Positions 1 to 16,382 of a stretch of DNA of 64,000 nucleotides are shown here, piece by piece. The stretch spans positions 6,898,001-6,962,000 of the forward strand of contig NC_064447.1 of NCBI RefSeq assembly GCF_023343835.1. Direction: 5' to 3'. Under the pieces are notes generated by a model. The model had not been told where the DNA came from. It saw nothing but the letters and a program-made list of their open reading frames with translations, and did no database searches. Source of the DNA: Lagopus muta (taxonomy: Eukaryota > Chordata > Aves > Galliformes > Phasianidae). Made by a program: the position numbers and the translations under genes. Numbering within the stretch: the first letter of the stretch is position 1; each line of letters opens with the position of its first letter.

Positions 1-679
1 GCAGCTTTTTTCCACGAGGCTGGGCTAGCACAAAGGATGGGCGTTAGGCTTGCCTCTCTCCCTTGGTTACTTCCCTGGCCTTTTAACAAGTTATAATTAC
101 AGAAAATTGGTTCTGTATAAGCATCCCACTGACAGTCTGTGTGTGTGAGATTCGTATCTGTAATTTGGCAATGATACTGATTATCATTACAAGGGGTCGT
201 TAACATTGTGTTTGAAGAATGGCAAGGATGTCATCCTCCAAAGGATCTGGAAGATGATTCTTGTTCATTTACCCAAGTCGAGGCTGTTGTTCTTGCTTCA
301 GCATCCTGATTTGCCTGGACAAAGGCCTTTATTTAGATGATAGAATTGTTTACCATATTCTTGCTAAATAGCAATGTGGATTTGTGGGTCCTCTTTATTT
401 CAGTTATATTTAAATCTGAGTGCAACTTGTCTTTTTTTTTTCCAAGCTGCTCAGCCTGTCTCTTGGGTTGATGAGCTACACACTAAAAATTCCAGTGTCC
501 TGGCCAAACCTTCTTAAAAGCTCTTCAAAAAACATCCACAAATTGCCACTGACATCCCAGGTTCTGGGGTGGCACAGCCACAGGACATGGCTGTCCCCTG
601 GGGGGCTCATGTTCGGCAGTGCCCGGGGTGGCTGAGCGGTGTGCTTTCCTTGATCTGTCCCTGTTTCTGCTTCCCACAG
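1..679 (+). other. SYT17: SYT17 last intron (3' part)
   Basis: Non-coding sequence that ends in a pyrimidine-rich tract and the acceptor CCCACAG at 673-679, directly before a recognisable SYT17 exon. I see no other exon, repeat family or RNA gene in it. The intron begins outside the window. Confidence 0.8.
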
Positions 680-876
680 TGTATGGGCACAACGTGAAGA
701 GCAGCAACGACTTCATTGGGCGGATCGTCATCGGTCAGTACTCCACAGGTGCTCCTGAGTCCAACCACTGGCGCCGGATGCTCAATGCACACCGGACGGC
801 TGTGGAGCAGTGGCACAGCCTGCGCTCGCGGGAGGAGTGCGACCGCGTCTCCCCGGCATCCCTGGAGGTGACATGA
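680..876 (+). CDS. SYT17: Synaptotagmin-17 (B/K protein), terminal coding exon
   Basis: This is the last coding exon of SYT17, a tandem-C2 protein of the synaptotagmin family that peripherally associates with membranes and acts in vesicle trafficking. The exon encodes about 65 residues, the end of the C2B domain: VYGHNVKSSNDFIGRIVIGQ near the start, the conserved NHWRRML helix that follows the last C2B strand, and the C-terminus SPASLEVT, which I recognise as that of mammalian SYT17. The acceptor AG is at 678-679. The exon enters in phase 1 (its first two bases complete a Val codon) and stops at TGA 874-876. The rest of the gene lies upstream of the window, so this is a partial view and not a truncated gene. 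Identity rests on remembered family sequence; another synaptotagmin is unlikely given the tail. Confidence 0.93.
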
Positions 877-1830
877 GGCGTGGCACCTGTGGTGGCCAAA
901 CCAAACAGGCGGGCAAGGCGGGGAAAAAACTCCAACCTCCAAATCACCCAACCTCACTCCCACCCCACAGCAGCTCCATCGGACCGAAGCAGCTGCCGGT
1001 ACCCACCTGGCTGCCTTGGCCTTTGTGCAGACCCCCGCAGCGCCAACCGTGTCCTGCCGCGTCCTGTGCCAGCAGCTCCTCGGTGGCACTGGCCGCCTGA
1101 CTGGCCGGACCCATTGCTCCCTGCGCCCGGCACCTCTCTGCTGTTTCAGTGACAGAGCAGCAGGTGGCAGGTGGAGGTGCCACAGGACATGCCAAGATGG
1201 GGAAGAGTTCTGAGTTGCTTCCACTCTCCTTACGATCCAAATCCATGACTTGTCCTCTCGGAGATATGCGTACCTGTGTGCTCTCGTTGGTGAACATCAT
1301 AATTAGGCTAGGATGTTTTTTTAAATGGTAGAAGCTGTGGTGAAGTCGATTCTGGCTCCAGTTTTGTCCTTGTATTTGTTTCAACAGAATTAAGCTCCTG
1401 TTAATATGTGGCCAGCACACACAGCCCTTGCTGTGCGGGGCCAACGTGCCGCCAGCAGCGGGGCCTGCCACTCTCCATAGCAGTCTGTGTGCGTCCAGTA
1501 GATACTGTGATGATATAGCGAGTAAATGTCTCCAGTAGCATTTATACTTCTCAATCCTTCCTGATGTTGAGTAAAAGAAACCTGCTGTGGGTACTTCTGC
1601 AGTTAAGAATGCCCCCAATGCACAATTTTACTTCTCTGATAGACTGCAGTGACTCCTTCTGTGTTGTGTGTGTTTACTGAGGTAGTTTTCCAGGTCAGCA
1701 CATGAATGTAGGTGTGGTCAAGCTGTCCTGTTGGTTGCTTCTGTACATTATTTTTTTTTCCACGGCATATTGTCTGGTATAATGCAGATTGTATATTTAT
1801 TGAAAATAAAAGTCTATTTAATTGTGCCAC
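877..1830 (+). other. SYT17: SYT17 3' untranslated region (inferred)
   Basis: Sequence after the SYT17 stop without convincing coding potential. An AATAAA polyadenylation signal at 1805-1810 is followed by a GT-rich stretch, so cleavage about 15-25 bases later is plausible. The exact 3' end is inferred and not proven. Confidence 0.55.
1805..1810 (+). terminator. SYT17: Polyadenylation signal AATAAA, probable SYT17 end
   Basis: A canonical AATAAA hexamer 929 bases after the SYT17 stop codon, with a GT-rich element downstream (GGTGGTAACTGTT). It is the first good signal after the stop. Confidence 0.55.
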
Positions 1831-2599
1831 GCACCCTGAGGTGGTAACTGTTAGCAGAACTCATTCTTCCGTTGAGCTCAGTTATGTTTATGGTGCTAGT
1901 AAAGACAAGCCAGAAGGTTGGAGCAGGCCCTTTTTTTACTGTGGGTGAGCCCAGGGTTATTTGGGGGAGCAGACCTGGAGCTGGCACAGCCCTGCCTGCC
2001 TGGTGGCCAAGGGCCCCGTTCCTACTGCGTGCATTCCCAGCCAGAGCACCCTGGAGAGGCAGAATGTGATGTGTGTGCCTGTGTGGGACTGCGGGTCGCT
2101 GTGCTCTGCAGGAGCTGCCCCCAAATTATTACATATGGTAAAAGTTGGGTTTTTTTTGGTTTTCTATTTTTTTTAACCAGTGTTGTGGCTGTAGGAAAAT
2201 CTGTATCTTGCTTTCAGCGCATTCACAACTCATACTAGAGGGATGGCATCCACAAGAGAGCAGGGTTTGGTGCACTCCCAGAAAAAGCTGTAAATTTGGA
2301 TTGGATGCTAAGAATTAGAAGGAAACAGCACTGAATGTGTTCCCAAGAAGTGTGCCCAGTGCTGGCTGGAGGCATAATGGGGTCACAGAGTTCTATAGCA
2401 TGTGTGTGTTCTGTTTCCCTCACCTGTATGCTGATACTAGAAAATGACTTAATACAATGTTGTGTTATTGTTTTTTAAATCTGAAGTTTATTTCCAAACA
2501 CAGTTCTGACCACAGAAAGGAGACATTCTGGAGCATCCATTCTGGAGCATCTCTGCTTGATGCTGGAGGTTTCCTCGTGTTGCAGGATGGCACGAGCAC
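1831..2599. other. Intergenic, SYT17 to CLEC19A
   Basis: Short gap with no supported gene. Its only clear structure is a 14-bp unit repeated twice in tandem at 2524-2551 (CATTCTGGAGCATC). A passing resemblance to CR1 sequence around 2285-2380 is too weak to call. Confidence 0.6.
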
Positions 2600-2886
2600 G
2601 GCGTGGAGCTGGCAGGCGGGCGGCAGAGTGAGCGAAGCAGCATTGCTCCGGGCAGCACAGCCAGTGCCTTCCTCTCTGAGCTCCCGGCGCTGATAACAGC
2701 CAGCCCGCAGCGCACAGCGGGGCAGTACGGGAGCGCAGCCCCGCCGGGAGCCGCATCCCCGCCCGGCTCGGGGAGGAGGGCAGCGGCGGGGAGGTGCGGG
2801 GCCGCCTCCTGCCGCGGGTGGGGCCGGAGCTGCCCCCAGTGCCGCCGCCCGCCCTGGCCGGAGCCGAGCACCGCGGAGTTGCGGCG
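2600..2886 (+). promoter_or_regulatory. CLEC19A: GC-rich promoter/5'UTR region of CLEC19A
   Basis: The sequence switches abruptly to GC-rich and CpG-containing DNA (GCGGGGAGGTGCGGGGCC and similar) from about 2600 and stays so through the first coding exon. I see no TATA box. The transcription start was not located. An in-frame ATG at 2794 lies in this region, but starting there would bury the signal peptide behind a 31-residue Pro/Arg-rich extension, so I treat it as leader. Confidence 0.55.
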
Positions 2887-8600
<5,714 letters not shown>

Positions 8601-8756
8601 GCCTGACTGTGTGCCCAGCTTCGTGCTGCCTCCGCGGGGCAGCGCAGGACGGAGCAGGCGTCGTGCTCATCACCTCGGCCCTGGAGCTCTGTCCGCTGAC
8701 AAGTGAGTTGCAGAGCAATGGAGGCCACCCGGATTTAAGCCTGGGGTCGGGTTTAA

Positions 8757-8762
8757 AATAAA
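8757..8762 (+). terminator. CLEC19A: Polyadenylation signal AATAAA of CLEC19A
   Basis: A canonical AATAAA 157 bases after the CLEC19A stop and the first such hexamer downstream. It implies a short 3'UTR of roughly 180 bases. Confidence 0.7.
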
Positions 8763-8887
8763 CTCTCACAGGAAATCTGTAGGAAATCTGTTATTTTATC
8801 AATGCAGAAGAGTTGTGGCTGCAGGTAAAGAATTGGGAGAAAGGGGACGGGCTGTTGCTGGTCACTGTGGGGTCATGATGATGGCTT

Positions 8888-8903
8888 GGGGGGGGGGGGG
8901 GGG
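8888..8903. repeat. Homopolymer (G)16
   Basis: Sixteen consecutive G shortly after the inferred CLEC19A 3' end. Its exact length may be unreliable. Confidence 0.95.
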
Positions 8904-11900
8904 AAAGCTTGGAGCAGCTGTGCTGTGCTGTAAGGGGACAGCAAGTGTGAGTTACACATATAGCATGCACACATGTGCCAAACGCTGTGGCTGTGCCATC
9001 AGCTGCAGTTGGATTGGTCTTCCTGACTTTAAAGAGCAAATGCAATATTAATTCTTCCTAATTGCTTCCTATAAGCTTGTCAGTAATATGTAAAACATAA
9101 TTATCATCACAGGCCCCCTGGATAGGTTTTAGGATCAATTATCCCTTAAGAAACAGCTTTAAGACACAGGACCTTCTCTGTAGGCTGTTCCAGGCAGGAC
9201 AGGGTCCTTTTCCTCATCTTGACACAAAACCAAGACAAATCCTTTGCAAAAATGAGTAAAAACTCCCACATAAAATTGCTTTGTTGTCCCTGATGTCACC
9301 AGCTGAGACACATCTCAAAGCTCATACTTTCCAGAGTGATTGTATTAGTGCACTGAGGTCAGCAGGGCTGAGACAGCTTTACCCCTAACAGCCACCTCTG
9401 CTTTTGGCTAAAATACATTTTCTCTCTGGGACCTTGGAATGGAGCTGCAAAACTTGGTGGGGGTACATTTGTAGTTCTAAGTGGGGCTGTGTGTTGGAGC
9501 CAGTCTTAAAAATGAGGAAATATTGTCACCCCAGGTACGCATTTAAAATATATTTAATTATATATGTATACTTTTCAGCAGTTTTCTGCCAAAATGCTGT
9601 GTGGTAGAGAATGTTCACCCCGTCCATTTTGTTATGGAGGTGAATGCCCAGGGTCCCTCAGCACAGCCAGGCTGGAGGACCCAAAGAGCAGATCCACCTC
9701 CAGAGTACCTGGGCTGTGCTGCTGGTTTGGCTGTCTCAATGGCGCAGAGATGCTGAGCGTCCCAGCACTCTACCTGGGAGATGCTCTCCTCTCCATCCCC
9801 ATTGCCCAGCTCCTAGAGGGGTGAGTCCGTGCTGCTGATGCCTTCATTTCTTTGGTTGTGGGTGCATGCAGAACCTTACACTCAGCAGAAGCCCCTGGTC
9901 AAGACATGAGATGGATGGATGGGCACCCAGTGTTTAGTCAGCCTGCATGATTCAAGAAGACAAAACCCATTTATTTCCCTCAAGAACTACAAACCTTTTC
10001 TATTATATGGTGATTTGCTTATTGCTGCTGTGGCTCACCCGTGGGCACTTGTGGTTTGGTTGTTTTTTTGGGGGGGTTGTTGTGTTTTTGTTGTTGTTAT
10101 TTGTTCTGTTTTTTGTTTTTCTTTTAGTGGATATTCCTGACCCATGGAATCGGTGGTTTTGGAACAAATGGTGCTGCTGGGAAGCCAAGTGGCTGCAGTG
10201 AGGTGGCGAGGAGCTGTCCTGTGAGGGGCTTGCATCCTCTGGATGCTGGGAACACTTGCAGCAAAAGAGCAATGGTCACTGATGCTCTGAGTTGCAGCAG
10301 TGAAATAAGACTGGTTTCTGTGCACAGCATGCATTACCTTCTCTCCTCACTTTCCTTTCTGAGAGTCTTCCTTTTTTTTATGCATGAAAATAATTATTTT
10401 AGGGTAGCTTTTGCATGTTGGATAGGAGGTAATGCATGTGTTTTTTCCAGGCTTTTTTGCCTGCTGTCATACAGCAGTGCATTGCACACAGATAGCAATG
10501 GTACGTAAAGAAACCAGCTGTAAAAGCAAGATGTTCCTGGTCCCAGTGAGTTCAGCAAATGCTGAACTGAAGCAGCACCTGGTGCTGGGGCTGCCTCCCT
10601 GCACTGCTTCTTCCTGCTCACTCTGTTTGCAGGAGCTGGGAGCTCAGCACCATGGGGCCTGGCATGCCTACAGCCAATGCACCCACCTTTCCCCGCAAGT
10701 GGCTTGAGACATTTCCAAAAACAGGTTTGAAAAGTTCCCTTGGGAAAGCATTTGAAGAGTTGGGCCCTACCACGGCTAAAAATACTGCTAATGGGGTGAG
10801 CCTGTGGAAGCTGTCGGCTCCAATTAATGTCTTCATTTCCAGGTAAAGAGAAGTGAACTTGCATGACCAGAAAGTCGAACTGGAGTTAATAGGGGTGATG
10901 TTTTGCAAACCTCTGCTGCTTTCACCTCAGGCTCCAGGATACTTACTTTCAAAAAAAAAACAACCAACCACCCAGTGCTTCTTCCTTTGCTGCTGCCTTC
11001 TGTGTCACAGCAATCACACAGGGCCCATGGGACAAAAGGAGTGTTCTGCTCCTGAATGAACTCTTGGATCATCAGGGTTGATGCTTGGCAGATGATGAGA
11101 TGTGCCTATGCCCTCGGTGTTTGCCCAGCTGGGAGGAGCTGCAGCTCTTCAGGTTGAACATTATTTTAGTTTTCCTGTGCCTGGTGTCCATGCCCCCAGC
11201 TCCTCACCTTGGCTGTCCCTGTGTGTTGAGGCCAGCAGCTTGGGAACCCCCAAAGCAATAGATGCAGGAGAGTCCTCTTAGCTCTCCAAGTATTTCAGGA
11301 GCTCAATACCTTCCTTTGCAATGTGTGAACTCAGGTTAAGTTTATGACATAGTCTGGGCGTGAACAAAAATGATCATCTATTGGTGACAAATGCCTTTAT
11401 CCTCCTGTGCCCCATTCCTTGGTCTGTATAGGTGCTATTGTCCCCACTCAGCCCCAGCAGGCAGGAGGCATGGGACCACCTGCACACTTTGTCATTTAAT
11501 TCTGGTTTTATTTTATTTTATTTTATTTTATTTTATTTTATTTTATTTTATTTTTATTTCCTGAGATTCTCTGCTGTGTGTGGAAGGAAGCTTCAAGGAC
11601 AAGCTGCAATCTCTGGGTCACGCAAACATTTTGGTGCTGTGCCATGGGGAGGGCAGTGGGAACCAAGGGGCTGGCTCAGTGTGTTTGGTTCATACTGCCC
11701 ACATCACTCACTGCCAATACCATCACATTCTGACTCCCTGAGATTGTGGAAGACACCTGCCCAGAGTCAGCTCTGTGTTTGGTCCAGACATTGCATGAGC
11801 ATTCAGTACTTCATGATGGAGAGTCTGTGGGTTTGCAGCTCTTCTGCTGTGGCACAACTATGTGAGAAAGGTGATTGGGTCTTTTATTAAATGCTTTTGC

Positions 11901-13254
11901 ACGGCAGGGGCTTGTCAGCTTGGCTTGAAACTTTCCTCTCTGGTTGCAAGTCATCAGAAGTGCAGATCTAATGAGAAAGTAATGAGTTCCTGCTGGTAAA
12001 CCCGGTCAGCCTTGGAGGTCACTGTGTCAGCGTGCAGGTGATGTGGTGGAGAAAGGGACCTCAGCTTGGCAAGGCTACTGCCACCTGTTTGTCCCCCAAC
12101 CTGGGCAAGGCTGTGCTGGGCAGGGTACAGGAATAGGGCTGCTGCTCAGCAGCGTCTGAGAGGTGCCTTCCAACACAGTCATACTGCAGTGCTCCTGCTG
12201 CTTCAGCTCAACGGAGCTGTGCTTTGTCATCTGTTAACAGACAGCCCGGCTCTTGGGTTACCACGGCAACTGGATATTTGCTCATTTGTATTTCTTGAAA
12301 ATTATTCCTTCTTGTTGATTGCAGTGTTTGTGGAGCTGCTTGTCAGGGTGCTGAGGTACCAGCACCTGTCAGCACTGTGTGCAAGTGGACCAGTGCTGCT
12401 TCAGAGTGGGCAGAAACTCTGCTGGCTGTGATGTGCTGTAACTGCATTCCTCCTGCACAGATGGGTACCACAACCCATGGGCAGGGTGTTTGCTCTGCTC
12501 ATCCCACCTGACCTCTGCTTGTTGCATTGTGTAGCCAGTTGGGTAATGTACAACATAAGTTGCTGGAGACCTTCCTTAGGAGGGGAAAGGGAAGCATTTG
12601 CAGGATGAGGGTTTTTCATGCGTGGAAATGCCTGCAATAAAACACCCCCCTTTGGGTACTCTCAGGCTGAGGGATGACTGTCCCTTGTATGATGGAGAGA
12701 GGAGATGGGGGCTGGAGGGGCTCCAGGGAAACAACTGCTGCTTCCATCCATCCAAGCAGGGGGTGGTCAGCATTGTCCCCCCCATCCCCTCCCTCTCACT
12801 ACACCCATCACACACTGAAGGGGAAGACACCAGTAGAAGTGAGAACCCACTGAAATGTGGGTTCATTCATCATGATGAGGGCAAATAGCCTCAGAAAAGA
12901 GTCGTGGTCTGCATTAATCTCCGTACCGTAGAAGGCACCGTAGAAAGGCACAGGCCCAAGTAGATGCTTGAATGGAAATGATGAAGGTGTTCGTCTAATA
13001 TGGAGAATTGCCCTGGATTTGGCGGGGTTGTGAAAGCAGTTACAATTTCTAGTAGCAGTAAGATTAATGGTTATGATGAAATCTTAAACACCAGCTTTGT
13101 ACTCTGCCCTTTCAATACCCATTAACTCCTTACAAAGGCTCTGCTGTAGCTATCCGGGGGAGCTGGCTGTGCTTATGCATGTAACCCACCCAACCTCACA
13201 TTCAGCTTTGCTGATAGGGATTGCTGTGTTACTTTTTGCCCTGGGCCCTACTTG
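8904..13254. other. Intergenic, no gene seen
   Basis: About 4.4 kb of moderately GC-rich sequence. The only clear structures are a T/G-rich low-complexity stretch around 10050-10130 and the TTTTA microsatellite at 11506-11559. Open frames here have no recognisable domain, codon signature or splice context. Confidence 0.65.
11506..11559. repeat. (TTTTA)n microsatellite
   Basis: Nine uninterrupted TTTTA units (11506-11550) followed by an imperfect unit. Confidence 0.95.
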
Positions 13255-13259
13255 TGCAC

Positions 13260-13515
13260 TCTAGAGCTGCCAGGGTGGGACTTAAGAGGATATTTAGGCC
13301 AGATGTTAGGTAGAATTTATTTAATCAGAGGATGGTGATGCTCTGGCACTGCTGCCCAGAGCTGTGGGTGCCCCATCCCTGGAGGTACCCAGTGCCAAGC
13401 TGGATGGGGCCCTGGGCAGCCTGAGTTGGTGAGGGACAGCCAACCCTCAGCAGGGGGTAGGAACTGCATGGACTTTAAGATCCCATCCAATCCAAGCCAT
13501 TCTGTGATCCTCTGA
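13260..13515 (+). mobile_element. CR1 LINE 3' fragment
   Basis: Shows the CR1 3'UTR landmarks in the + direction: GAGCTGTGGGTGCCCCATCC, CTGGAGGTACCCAGTGCCAAG, TGGATGGGGCCCTGGGCAGC, and a decayed tail ATTCTGTGATCCTCTG. It is severely 5'-truncated. Confidence 0.85.
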
Positions 13516-15814
13516 CTTTTGGGAAGGATGGGCTGGTTTGTAGTTTTAGGTGGAGGGGGCAAGCTGATACTGAATGACGCTTGCAGTTTCCTCCATTTCT
13601 AATTGGAGTATCCAGCCATGCAGGGCACCAAATGCCTCTCAGAGCAAGGATTTTAACTCTAAAATGCCAGCATAGCCTCCTATCATCTGCCAGCTGCCTG
13701 TCCTCTCCTGCATCTCGTTCTCCATTTTCTGGTTGGAACTGAATGACCCCTCCACCCCCCACCCCCCAAAAAGCTGCGGTGTTGTTCAGATGGCTCAGTG
13801 CGGTGAATGACCCATTTTTTTCTTCTCCAATGAGTCATGGATCCTCCTATGAAAGATCTCATTATTAATATGCCATTTGGGGAATATGTCTGATTTTTCC
13901 AGCAGCAGCCCTGTCTCTGCTCTGTAAGGAAACCTACACAATTAATGGCTATGTCAGACAGCTGTGCCCTAGGACAACTAATTTGATATCTGTGTCTGCT
14001 TGTTTTTGAAGGATAAGTTGCTTTCTTTTTTAGATGAGTGCGATGCAGCCTGCTTACCACTTGCTCCTTATTAGACATTTGTTGGAATTGTCACAAGCAG
14101 GGCATGGGGATTCCTCCCCAAGCAGTCTGTCTTGCAAAAGATAAGCAGAAGAGGACAGGGAATTCTGGGGTGTGAAGGATGCTCAGGGAAAGCCTTTACT
14201 GTCACCCTGCATCTGGGAGGCCCCCAGATATTTGATATCTGGCAAACCTGGTGAAGCACATAACTGAATGAGTGTGTCTCTCTGTATATATTTGTATTCA
14301 TTATCTATGATCTTTAAAGGACATTTCTCCTACCAGGAGTCCAATTACATCATTTTGAAGTTCAAGAGACGTGTTTTCTAAGATTTACAGAGAAATCTAA
14401 TTGCAGGCTGCTTATGTATCATGCTGTCATGTCACCTCGTTAGCCTGATGAGCTGGCTGAATTGAAGGACAATTGCTTTGTGTTCTGCCAAGTATGCCTT
14501 CTAGAAAACAGGTGCAGTACTCAGTACAATTGAAGAGCACTGAGCAGACTGGCTGGGTTGGGGTAGTTCTGTGTGTGTGTATCTCTGGGTGAGGCAGAAG
14601 GTTGGAGTGTGGGATGGAGAGCAGCAGCAGGGCTCCGGTGGGTCTGTGTTCCTCTGGGCAGGAACTCGGCTGCAGCCATGGATGTTGCTGTGCTCCTCGC
14701 TGGGCACACACTGCCTCTTCTCATCTCCATCCTATGGATGCTATTAAACCACAGCTGCTGCTGGCCCCTGCTTGTTATCGAAGGCTGTAAGTTGCCACAG
14801 TGGATAGCACTTCATCCTGCTCTCTGCCTCCCTGGGAGGCCAGGTCCTGGGAAAGCCGTGTTTATCCCAGAGATCCTTGGTCTTTTCGGGACCTTTCTTT
14901 CTATTATGCTCATTTTGAGCACATAATTTCAAAACCACTCTGTTTGCTTTCTTTGTGAACACAGACAAGGCATCCTCGACACCACCAGGAGCTATATGAA
15001 GCGCCTGCTAGCACAAGCAGGGCTGTGAGACAGTGTGGTTGCCTTTTGAAAGAGACACATTGCAGATCGTGTTTCCCAAGCAGGTTGCTGTAATGTTTGT
15101 TGCTGCTTGTCCCCTAGCAATGCTGCTAGCTCACACCGGGGACAGCAGCCAGCTCTGCGCTGAACCGCTGCTCTGTGGGCAGACAGCAACTCCTGTGTAC
15201 GTTGGAGCTGGTGGTGCCAGCAACAGGAGCTGCTTGGGCAGCATGCACAGTAATGCTGTCACAGCTTGATTTGTCCCTGGTGCTTCTCCACCCAGATTCC
15301 CCATTGGTGGCAGTGCAGTGTCTGCTGAGGAGACCTGAACTGCAGGTTTTCCTGAGGCCTGTCCATGGTAGTCCTGCTGTCGGGCCAGGCATGGCTGTTC
15401 TCAGAGGCTCTTTGTAAAAATTTGTCATCGTCAGAATTTGTTTTCCACTAAGTTAAAATATGAGTGATGTTTTCACCTGACCCCTGTGAGCTGGAGTGGT
15501 GCTGTGGCTGGGAGTGAGGCTTGGGACTGGGAGGAAACACTACTAGTGTTTAGTGTTTTTCTTTTCATTAAAAAAAAAAGGAAGAAAGGAAGAAAGGAAG
15601 AAGAAAGAAAGAAAGGATAACCAGGTAACACTCAGAAGCCCACAAGCGAGCCCTTTCCCGCAGCGGGGTTGGCCTGAGCTGCACGTGTGTGCAGTTTTGG
15701 GGCGGAGGGAATGTTTGCAGCCGTGCAGTCAGAGTCATAGAAGCACATCCATGAGAGCATGCTGCCATCTCTTGGCTATGCAAATTGGAGGGCAGCGGAG
15801 GAGCACAATAAGCT
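13516..15814. other. Intergenic, no gene seen
   Basis: About 2.3 kb. Patches such as 13800-14000 and 14320-14420 are AT-rich and contain several ATTA-type words that could be regulatory, but nothing here is supported as a gene. It also contains the purine-rich repeat at 15570-15616. Confidence 0.6.
15570..15616. repeat. Purine-rich (GGAAGAAA)n-like simple repeat
   Basis: A run of A followed by interrupted GGAAGAAA and GAAA units, an all-purine tract on the + strand. Confidence 0.9.
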
Positions 15815-16036
15815 TCAGTTCTTTGCAGAGAGAGTGGTGAGGTGCTGGAACAGCTGCCAGGAGAGGTTGTGGATGCTCCGTCCCTAGAGGTGTTCAAGGC
15901 CAGATTGGATGGGGCCCTGGGCAACCTGGTCCAGTGTGAAATGTGGAGGTTGATGGCCCTGCATGTGGCAGGGGTGTTGGAGATTCATGGTCCTTGGGGT
16001 CCCTTCCAACCCTGGCATTCTGTGATTCTGTGATTC
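15815..16036 (+). mobile_element. CR1 LINE 3' end
   Basis: A + strand CR1 3'UTR: GAGAGAGTGGTGAGGTGCTGG, GAGGTGTTCAAGGCCAGATT, GATGGGGCCCTGGGCAACCT, GGGTCCCTTCCAACCC, ending in the tail CATTCTGTGATTCTGTGATT. The intact tail marks the true 3' terminus. Confidence 0.93.
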
Positions 16037-16060
16037 AGAAACGAATTCTAGAGACTAGAA

Positions 16061-16127
16061 CATAGAATCACAGAATGGCTTGGGCTGGAAGTTCCAACCC
16101 ATGCTGTGGGCAGGGCTGCCAGCCATA
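16061..16127 (-). mobile_element. CR1 LINE 3' end, opposite orientation
   Basis: Begins with the reverse-complement CR1 tail and end (ATAGAATCACAGAATGGCTT, then GGGCTGGAAGTTCCAACCC and a GCTGTGGGCAGGGCTGCC segment). The match fades after about 16127, so only a very short copy remains. Confidence 0.8.
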
Positions 16128-16354
16128 TCTGTGTCTTTCCTGGTGATCACCGCACCCACTGGCTTCACTTCTCTCCAAGGCTCCAGGATTACAGCTCCCC
16201 AGTGCTGCTGCCAGAGCCTCGCAGGGACACAGCCAGCACTCCTCAGGCACTGCTGTGACCATTGTCCTCTGGTCAAAGTCCTATTCCCATTGATTATTTT
16301 TTTTTTTCTTAGACTTGGGTTTTTGGTCTGACCCTCTGAGCACTTAATGCTGGC

Positions 16355-16382
16355 TGATTCTGTGATTCTGTGATTCTGTGAC
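16355..16382 (+). repeat. Isolated CR1-type octamer tail (ATTCTGTG)3
   Basis: Three perfect ATTCTGTG units with little recognisable CR1 body before them. It is either a remnant of a very short insertion or a microsatellite seeded by a CR1 end. Confidence 0.8.

Noticed and set aside
607-1618. Minus-strand frames of 205 and 224 codons across the SYT17 last exon and 3'UTR
   Set aside because: They run antisense to a conserved exon, show no domain and reflect its GC content.
2285-2420. Faint CR1-like wording between SYT17 and CLEC19A
   Set aside because: Only scattered short matches and no tail octamers; below what I can support.
2794-2886. Upstream in-frame ATG of CLEC19A giving a 31-residue N-terminal extension
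   Set aside because: It would place the signal peptide inside the protein and make it longer than the family; the ATG at 2887 gives the expected length.
10100-10201. Acceptor-like pyrimidine tract followed by a Trp-rich open stretch
   Set aside because: The pyrimidine run belongs to a T/G-rich low-complexity block, the peptide matches nothing known to me and a stop follows quickly.
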